From: Anaerovibrio lipolyticus
GTDB taxonomy: Bacteria > Bacillota > Negativicutes > Selenomonadales > Selenomonadaceae
Reading direction: 5' to 3'
DNA length: 64,000 nt
NCBI RefSeq assembly: GCF_021531495.1
Contig: NZ_JADYTY010000001.1
Span: 186,001 to 250,000, forward strand
The notes under the pieces were generated by a model. It ran no database searches. It saw only the letters and a list, made by a program, of their open reading frames with translations, and was not told the origin of the DNA. This document shows positions 59,074 through 64,000 of this stretch, one piece after another; the first letter of the stretch is position 1, and each line of letters starts with the position of its first letter. Made by a program: the position numbers and the translations under genes.

Positions 59074-59994
59074 TCAAATCCTGACCTGCCCCACCAGCTC
59101 AGAAACATGCTTCAGCCCCACTGCCTCCAGATAGGCGTCGATATCCTCTGCAACCCGCACCACAGCATCAGGATGCACGAAATTCTCTGCACCCACAGCC
59201 ACGGCACTGGCACCTGCCAGCAAAAATTCCACCGCATCCTCGCCGCAGGTAATGCCACCCAGTCCGAGAATAGGAATCTTCACCGCCTGAGCCACCTGCC
59301 ATACCATGCGGACAGCAATTGGCTTCACAGCCGGGCCGGAAAGCCCGCCTGTAATATTGCCCAGCAGCGGCCGCCGCGTGCGAATATCAATCACCATGCC
59401 CGTCAGGGTATTAATCAGGGCGATGGCGTCTGCACCAGCCTCCTCCACGGCCTTCGCCATGACGGTGATATCCGTCACGTTTGGGGACAGCTTCACAATC
59501 ACAGGCTTCTTCGTATTTTTCTTCACAGCCTCGGTAACAGCTGCCGCTGCCCGCGGGTCAGTGCCAAAGACAATACCGCCTTCCTTGACATTCGGACAGG
59601 AGATATTCACCTCCACGCCATCCACACCGTCCACATCCAGCTTGGCCGCCATCATGCCGTAGTCCTCCACCGTACCGGCGGAAAAGTTGGCAATAAATGC
59701 CGTATCAGGGGCTTCCTGCCTCACCTTTGGCAGAATATCCCGCAAAAAAACATCTATGCCGGGATTTTCCAGGCCGATACAGTTCAGCATGCCGCCAGGG
59801 GTTTCTGCCACCCGCACCCCATTGTTGCCGGACCGGGGCAGGGGCGTCAAACCCTTGCTGATAATCGCCCCCACATCACCCAGATTCAGAAAATCCTTAT
59901 ATTCTATGCCAAAGCCAAAAGTGCCGGATGCTCCCATGACAGGAGTTTTCATCTTTATTCCGGCAAAATCCGTCGCCAGTCTTTCAAAATTCAT
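59074..59994 (-). CDS. pyrD: Dihydroorotate dehydrogenase, class 1B catalytic subunit
   Basis: 306 residues. [19 protein letters not shown] opens the barrel; [20 protein letters not shown] carries the family block near 130, with the catalytic Cys of class 1 enzymes in [28 protein letters not shown] and [20 protein letters not shown] bind FMN phosphate. It oxidises dihydroorotate in pyrimidine synthesis and needs PyrK to pass electrons to NAD. Start overlaps pyrK by 4 bases. It is notably GC-rich (38 of 60 at 59521-59580) compared with pyrK. Confidence 0.94.
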   Translation of the reverse strand: MNFERLATDFAGIKMKTPVMGASGTFGFGIEYKDFLNLGDVGAIISKGLTPLPRSGNNGVRVAETPGGMLNCIGLENPGIDVFLRDILPKVRQEAPDTAFIANFSAGTVEDYGMMAAKLDVDGVDGVEVNISCPNVKEGGIVFGTDPRAAAAVTEAVKKNTKKPVIVKLSPNVTDITVMAKAVEEAGADAIALINTLTGMVIDIRTRRPLLGNITGGLSGPAVKPIAVRMVWQVAQAVKIPILGLGGITCGEDAVEFLLAGASAVAVGAENFVHPDAVVRVAEDIDAYLEAVGLKHVSELVGQVRI

Positions 59995-60785
59995 TTCTCA
60001 AAAACCTCCTCCGCAGGGAATACAGGGCCATCATGGCAAATCTTCCATCTCTTGCCACTAATCATTCCCTCAAAGGTACAGCCCAAGCAGACGCCAACAC
60101 CGCAAGCCATGCGCTTTTCCAAGGAAACCTGGCATTCAATGCCCTGCTCCATAGCCAACTTGGCCAATCCCTCCATCATAATGGTAGGGCCGCAGATTTT
60201 GATATGACGAATATCGTAACGACTGAGAATCTCCGGCATAGCATCAATGGCAAATCCCTTGATACCAGCAGAGCCATCATTGGTGGTTACGATGATTTCC
60301 TCTGTAAAATCCTTCAGATAATCCTGCCAGAAAAGTTCTCCCTCATTGCGAATGCCCAGCAGGAAAACAGGCTTGTTGGCAGGCTCAAGTTCAGCCAAAC
60401 GACGAGCCGTATAAATCATAGGGGCTACACCTACACCACCGCCAATCAACAGGGTGCGTCCCCCTGCCTCCAGGCCATCTGACTCAAAGCGGAAACCACC
60501 GCCTAGAGGCCCCTCTACGCTAAGTTCCATAGTAGGCTCCAAGCCGGCCAGTTCCTGAGTCCCCTTGCCGGCCACACGATAAATCAGCAGAATACGGCCC
60601 TGTTCTCTATCCACATCAGCTATACCAAAAGGCCGCCGCAGAAAAGTACCGCCATTTTCATTTTTCACCATAACAAACTGCCCAGGCTCAGCCTCAGCAG
60701 CAATAGATGGCACCTGAATCACCATACATCTTACATCATCAGACAAAATGTCATTTGTCACAATGGAACCTGATTCCACCAACAT
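59991..60785 (-). CDS. pyrK: Dihydroorotate dehydrogenase electron-transfer subunit PyrK
   Basis: 264 residues. FAD-binding barrel with [20 protein letters not shown] near residue 40, NAD-binding half with [20 protein letters not shown] near 110, and a C-terminal [2Fe-2S] motif [13 protein letters not shown] plus a later Cys ([10 protein letters not shown]). It pairs with PyrD class 1B, overlapping it by 4 bases. Length and motifs are typical. Confidence 0.94.
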   Translation of the reverse strand: MLVESGSIVTNDILSDDVRCMVIQVPSIAAEAEPGQFVMVKNENGGTFLRRPFGIADVDREQGRILLIYRVAGKGTQELAGLEPTMELSVEGPLGGGFRFESDGLEAGGRTLLIGGGVGVAPMIYTARRLAELEPANKPVFLLGIRNEGELFWQDYLKDFTEEIIVTTNDGSAGIKGFAIDAMPEILSRYDIRHIKICGPTIMMEGLAKLAMEQGIECQVSLEKRMACGVGVCLGCTFEGMISGKRWKICHDGPVFPAEEVFEK

Positions 60786-60860
60786 TTAGCTACACCACCT
60801 GTTTCTATAGGATTACAAATTACATACCTTTTTATTATACTATATTTCGTTCTCTAATGG

Positions 60861-61022
60861 TTATTTATTTTTCTTCTGCTCCTGCAAAAGCCGTACCAGA
60901 GCAATCACTGCTACACCAATGCCACAGATACTGGCAGCTCCAGAGGCTTCCTCTGGGCCAAATTCGCTAACCAGCCACATAAGTAGAACCAAGCCAACCA
61001 ATATTTTAGAATTAAGCTTCAT
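60861..61022 (-). CDS. 53-residue membrane protein beside azlCD
   Basis: ATG 61022 to TAA 60861. The product begins with a membrane helix (SKILVGLVLLMWLVSEFG), then a Gly/Ala-rich second hydrophobic stretch (AASICGIGVAVIALVRLL) and a basic end (QEQKKNK). Ribosome site: AGAGG eleven bases ahead, near the azlD stop. No family recognised; likely the last gene of the azl operon. Confidence 0.5.
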   Translation of the reverse strand: MKLNSKILVGLVLLMWLVSEFGPEEASGAASICGIGVAVIALVRLLQEQKKNK

Positions 61023-61045
61023 TTATTTTACCTCTTAACAAAATT

Positions 61046-61384
61046 TTATCCCAGCATATATTGTGCAGCTCCATAAGCTAGCAAACCACTGATAATGCTA
61101 TAAGGCAAGGAACGAGTAGCCGCTGCTACTGGCAATACTATGATAGAAGCCAGCAGCTCCTTGTTCTCCCAGCTGAAGCGAAAACCATCTACACCAGTTC
61201 CAAAAATAGAGGTAAAAATCAAAGCACCAAAAACCGCTGTAGGCACATATTGAAGCCACAGCCGAAAGCCCCTAGGCAGCTCCCGGTTCCCCAGCAGAGC
61301 AAAGGGCAGGATTCTAGGAATATAAGAAACAACAAACAATCCAAAAATACACAGCAAAGTATCACTATAGCTCATTATCCTCAT
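61046..61384 (-). CDS. azlD: Branched-chain amino acid exporter small subunit AzlD
   Basis: 112 residues, four membrane helices (LLCIFGLFVVSYIPRILPFA; WLQYVPTAVFGALIFTSIFG; LASIIVLPVAAATRSLPYSI). The R-x-LPF after the first helix and 'YVPxAVxxAL' are AzlD marks. It forms the exporter with AzlC, whose stop it overlaps by 4 bases. Confidence 0.9.
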   Translation of the reverse strand: MRIMSYSDTLLCIFGLFVVSYIPRILPFALLGNRELPRGFRLWLQYVPTAVFGALIFTSIFGTGVDGFRFSWENKELLASIIVLPVAAATRSLPYSIISGLLAYGAAQYMLG

Positions 61385-62082
61385 CTCCCCATACGCATTT
61401 CATAAAAGGCTGCCAAAGCTGCTGCTATCACCGTAGCCACTACCACATTCAGCATATTGGTTAACCAGTAGGACAAAAGCAAAGCCAAAAACCCACCCAG
61501 AATACCTGTCAACACCAGACGGGCATTGAGAAAATGAAAGGACCATAAACCGATGAACATGGCAATCAGGGCATAGCTTACCAAAGCCGTATCAATATAA
61601 ATGCTATTACCAAGATAAAGTCCCGCTAGATTAGCCAATATCCATGAGCTATGACCAATAATATTTACGCCCAGAGCATTTTTGCCATTCCATTCTGCAT
61701 CTAGTGCAAATTGATTTTGATTCACCGCAAAACTTTCATCCACAATTTCTTGGGCAAAAAAGGCCTTGTAGAGGCGGCTTTCCTTGGACAAATACTGATT
61801 GAGAATCAAAGCATATAAAAGATGCCGCAGATTTACAATACATACTGTCAGCACTACTGGCATAATGGTACTGCCGCTGCCAATCATGGCCAAGGCAATA
61901 AACTGACCACTGCCAGCAAAAAGGAAAACCGCCATCATCAGCATCTGGAACCAGTCAAAGCCCACCTTTTGGGCTAATATCCCACAGGCCATGCCCAGAG
62001 GAATGTAGCCAAAAATAATGGGCCAGGCCGCCTTAAACACCTTTAATTCAAAATATCCCTTTAGCAAATCACACATCTCCAA
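61381..62082 (-). CDS. azlC: Branched-chain amino acid exporter large subunit AzlC
   Basis: 233 residues with about six to seven membrane helices. FGYIPLGMACGILAQKVGFD, FLFAGSGQFIALAMIGSGST and VCIVNLRHLLYALILNQYLS are the AzlC signature blocks. With AzlD it exports branched-chain amino acids (or analogs). It starts 8 bases after the aminopeptidase gene ends, suggesting a peptide-to-amino-acid release and export unit. Confidence 0.93.
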   Translation of the reverse strand: MEMCDLLKGYFELKVFKAAWPIIFGYIPLGMACGILAQKVGFDWFQMLMMAVFLFAGSGQFIALAMIGSGSTIMPVVLTVCIVNLRHLLYALILNQYLSKESRLYKAFFAQEIVDESFAVNQNQFALDAEWNGKNALGVNIIGHSSWILANLAGLYLGNSIYIDTALVSYALIAMFIGLWSFHFLNARLVLTGILGGFLALLLSYWLTNMLNVVVATVIAAALAAFYEMRMGR

Positions 62083-62089
62083 ATCTTAA

Positions 62090-63325
62090 TTAGTCAAAGC
62101 TAACAAAATTTCCCTGACGGAAAACTGAAACCAGAGTGCCATCAGCCTTAACCCCATCTATCTCCATATCCTTGGTACCAATCATAAAATCCTCATGTAT
62201 CAAGGAATCATTTACGCCATGCTGAGCCAGCTCCACGCTATTCATTTTTTCTCCTCCCTGAATACAGGTAGGATAAGCCTTGCCCAAGGCCAAATGGCAA
62301 GCCGCGTTTTCATCAAAAAGGGTGTTGTAGAAAAGAATCCCGCTGTTGGAAATAGGAGAATTATAAGGAACCAAGGCCGCCTCTCCCAAATGGCTGGCCC
62401 CTTCATCCATAGCCAGCAACTGCTCCAACACCTCCTGACCCTTGGTGGCAGAAGCCTTAACAACCTTGCCCTTCTTCAGCTCCAGACATATACCTTCTAT
62501 TAAATTGCCATTATAATTCAAAGGCTTGGAGGCGTAAACCAATCCATCTACCCTATTCCTATCTGGCAGGGTATAAATTTCCTCCGTTGGCATATTGGCC
62601 ACAAATTCTACCCCATCACCAGCAATTTCCGCACCACCAGCCCAGATATGTCCCTCTGGCAAGCCTACAGTCAGCTTGGTTCCTAAGCTATTGCTGTATT
62701 TCAAAGCAGTAAATTTCTGTTCATTCATAAATTTGCAGGCCCGCTGCAGAAAAGCAATGTGATGCTGCCAAGCCTCCACTGGATTATGCTCCTCATCAAT
62801 GCGTACAGTAGCAAAAATCTCTTGCCACAGCTTGGCCACAGCTGATTTGCCATCCTCTTGGGCAAATACCTTGGCAGCCCAGCTTTCTGTAGGAATGGAT
62901 ACCACACACCATCTCAGCTCATTATTCATCATGGCCTGACGATATTCCAAAAGTGCCACCCCGGCAGCCCGCTGACTTCTGGTCAGCTTGTCTGTATCTA
63001 CATTCTGAAAAATAGTAGGATCTGAGGCGTGAATGGAAATTACTGCTGCTCCCTTAGCCTTGAAATCCATAAACATATCCCGGCGCCAGGCAGGAAATTC
63101 ATCAAAAACCTCTGCCTCTGCTTTATCCAGGCGAATCCGTGCCAATCGTTCATCTGACCAGATTACCTTTACATCTTTAGCTCCGGCCTCAAAGGCAGCC
63201 TCTGCCACCCGACGGGCAAAATCACTGCATTCAATAGGGGAATTTATTACCAATAGCTGCTGTGGCTGGAGGTTTACACCAGTTCTTACCACCAACTCTG
63301 CATATTTATTCAAAAGCTTATCCAT
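62090..63325 (-). CDS. M29-family aminopeptidase
   Basis: 411 residues from ATG 63325, eight bases after AAAGGAG. LNKYAELVVRTGVNLQPQQL at the N-terminus, then SLGTKLTVGLPEGHIWAGGA and GVEFVANMPTEEIYTLPDRN, with metal ligands expected in NMPTEEIYT, and GEAALVPYNSPISNSGILFY, ENAACHLALGKAYPTCI near the C-terminus, all typical of AmpS/PepS-type thermophilic aminopeptidases. It is a cytosolic metalloenzyme. The promoter TTGCTA-17-TATAAT is just upstream. Confidence 0.92.
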   Translation of the reverse strand: MDKLLNKYAELVVRTGVNLQPQQLLVINSPIECSDFARRVAEAAFEAGAKDVKVIWSDERLARIRLDKAEAEVFDEFPAWRRDMFMDFKAKGAAVISIHASDPTIFQNVDTDKLTRSQRAAGVALLEYRQAMMNNELRWCVVSIPTESWAAKVFAQEDGKSAVAKLWQEIFATVRIDEEHNPVEAWQHHIAFLQRACKFMNEQKFTALKYSNSLGTKLTVGLPEGHIWAGGAEIAGDGVEFVANMPTEEIYTLPDRNRVDGLVYASKPLNYNGNLIEGICLELKKGKVVKASATKGQEVLEQLLAMDEGASHLGEAALVPYNSPISNSGILFYNTLFDENAACHLALGKAYPTCIQGGEKMNSVELAQHGVNDSLIHEDFMIGTKDMEIDGVKADGTLVSVFRQGNFVSFD

Positions 63326-63375
63326 ATTGCAAGCTCCTTTCGCCATACATTTTTATTTTCAGATATATACCAAAT

Positions 63376-63404
63376 ATTATAACCAAATTTAATCAATATA
63401 GCAA
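63376..63404 (-). promoter_or_regulatory. Promoter of the aminopeptidase-azlCD unit
   Basis: TTGCTA (63399-63404) and TATAAT (63376-63381) with 17-base spacing, about 45 bases before the aminopeptidase start. Confidence 0.65.
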
Positions 63405-63576
63405 TCTCGCTTTTCAAAGTCTAGCTTCCTTGTAAATTTACCTGCATATTTTCACAAATCCTAAGCAATACTACTCAAAAGAACATTCTAATGGTATTTT
63501 AATTTGCCTAATCGTTCTTCATGTATTAATATAATAATATCAAGCCTATGGAATAGAATCTTATGGAGGTTTTAGT

Positions 63577-64000
63577 ATGTTGAACATGAAAAAGAATCTA
63601 ACTAAGTTGTTAGTAACCTGTATGGCTGTAGGTATGCCTATAACAGCAGCCCTGCCCTCTCAGGCAGATGCCAGCGTATTAGGCTCCGTTATTGCTGCTG
63701 GCATTCAGATGTCTGCTCAAAATGAACAGTTAAAGGCCATGAACAATACCGAGGAAGGTCGTCAGGCTCTCTTTCAGTCCATGAAGGAGCAGCAAGGTGT
63801 TAATACAGATCCTGGGTTGAACCAGCGGGTAGACCGGATTATGGCCAATCTTTCCCAAGCCATTGCTCAGGTAGATCCATCCATCAATGATATGCCTTAT
63901 AATTACTATATTAATCCAGATACCAGCTTTAATGCAGCCTGCTCTCTGGGACACAATATGACCATTAACACAGGTATTTTTTCTCTGCTGACCACTGATG
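63577..64000 (+). CDS. Exported M48-type metalloprotease, partial (runs off right edge)
   Basis: About 141 N-terminal residues from ATG 63577 behind GGAGG. Signal peptide MKKNLTKLLVTCMAVGMPIT then AALPSQADA with likely cleavage after ADA. The mature part has EEGRQALFQSMKEQQGVNTD, then LNQRVDRIMANLSQAIAQVD and YNYYINPDTSFNAACSLGHN, MTINTGIFSLL, the layout just before the HExxH of M48 (BepA/LoiP-like) proteases. The active site lies beyond the window, so the family call is provisional. A promoter TTGCCT-17-TAATAT (63504-63532) precedes it. Confidence 0.7.
   Translation, partial: MLNMKKNLTKLLVTCMAVGMPITAALPSQADASVLGSVIAAGIQMSAQNEQLKAMNNTEEGRQALFQSMKEQQGVNTDPGLNQRVDRIMANLSQAIAQVDPSINDMPYNYYINPDTSFNAACSLGHNMTINTGIFSLLTTD

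Noticed and set aside
59107-60207. 366-residue rightward frame opposite pyrD
   Set aside because: Antisense shadow, again in GC-rich sequence; pyrD is certain on the other strand.

Overview
The window looks like a chromosome of a Firmicute that has an outer membrane (class Negativicutes is my best guess; genus not resolvable). GreA, SepF, the PyrK-PyrD pair, and SAM-I, TPP and purine riboswitches are Firmicutes-like, while an O-antigen-ligase-type gene suggests LPS. The left 23.7 kb is one end of an integrated temperate phage; the rest is host chromosome.

Prophage (1 to about 23,900). Nearly all genes read leftward. From right to left there are early genes (20,831 to about 12,990), then DNA packaging (terminase small and large subunits), portal, scaffold, major capsid, a Bbp16-type cement protein, T7-type tail adaptor and nozzle, and internal virion proteins that run off the left edge. 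The virion plan is that of a podovirus related to Bordetella phage BPP-1 and T7. Replication, however, appears to use an HUH rolling-circle-type initiator, beside a DnaA-like DNA-binding protein and PcfJ/PcfK-like proteins. A divergent control region with three 13-bp operators separates the leftward early promoter from the rightward repressor gene, followed by hicAB and a tyrosine integrase at the right end. Lysis genes are not in view and would lie to the left. Two intergenic stretches (18785-18930 and 19581-19680) look like copies of one folded RNA with compensatory changes in a helix; I could not match them to a known family.

Host region (23,900 to 64,000). Leftward genes include greA-lysS (LysRS with a C-terminal tRNA-binding domain), sepF, typA, aspA, a futalosine-pathway menaquinone operon (two mqnE paralogs, mqnC and a nucleoside phosphorylase), an Rpn-type nuclease, metK under a SAM riboswitch, an O-antigen-ligase-like gene, thiC under a TPP riboswitch and a lone adenine DNA methyltransferase. 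A rightward pair, an ECF vitamin S component and a MocR/PdxR-type regulator, follows. Next come a COG2509-type flavoprotein behind a clear guanine-type purine riboswitch, a LysR regulator, a soluble FIST/histidine kinase/receiver/Hpt phosphorelay operon, feoAB under a Fur-box promoter, prfC, a soluble CZB chemoreceptor, pyrK-pyrD, azlCD, an M29 aminopeptidase and the start of an M48-type metalloprotease.

No rRNA, tRNA, CRISPR array, insertion sequence or diversity-generating retroelement was seen. All assignments come from reading the sequence; no database search was run.
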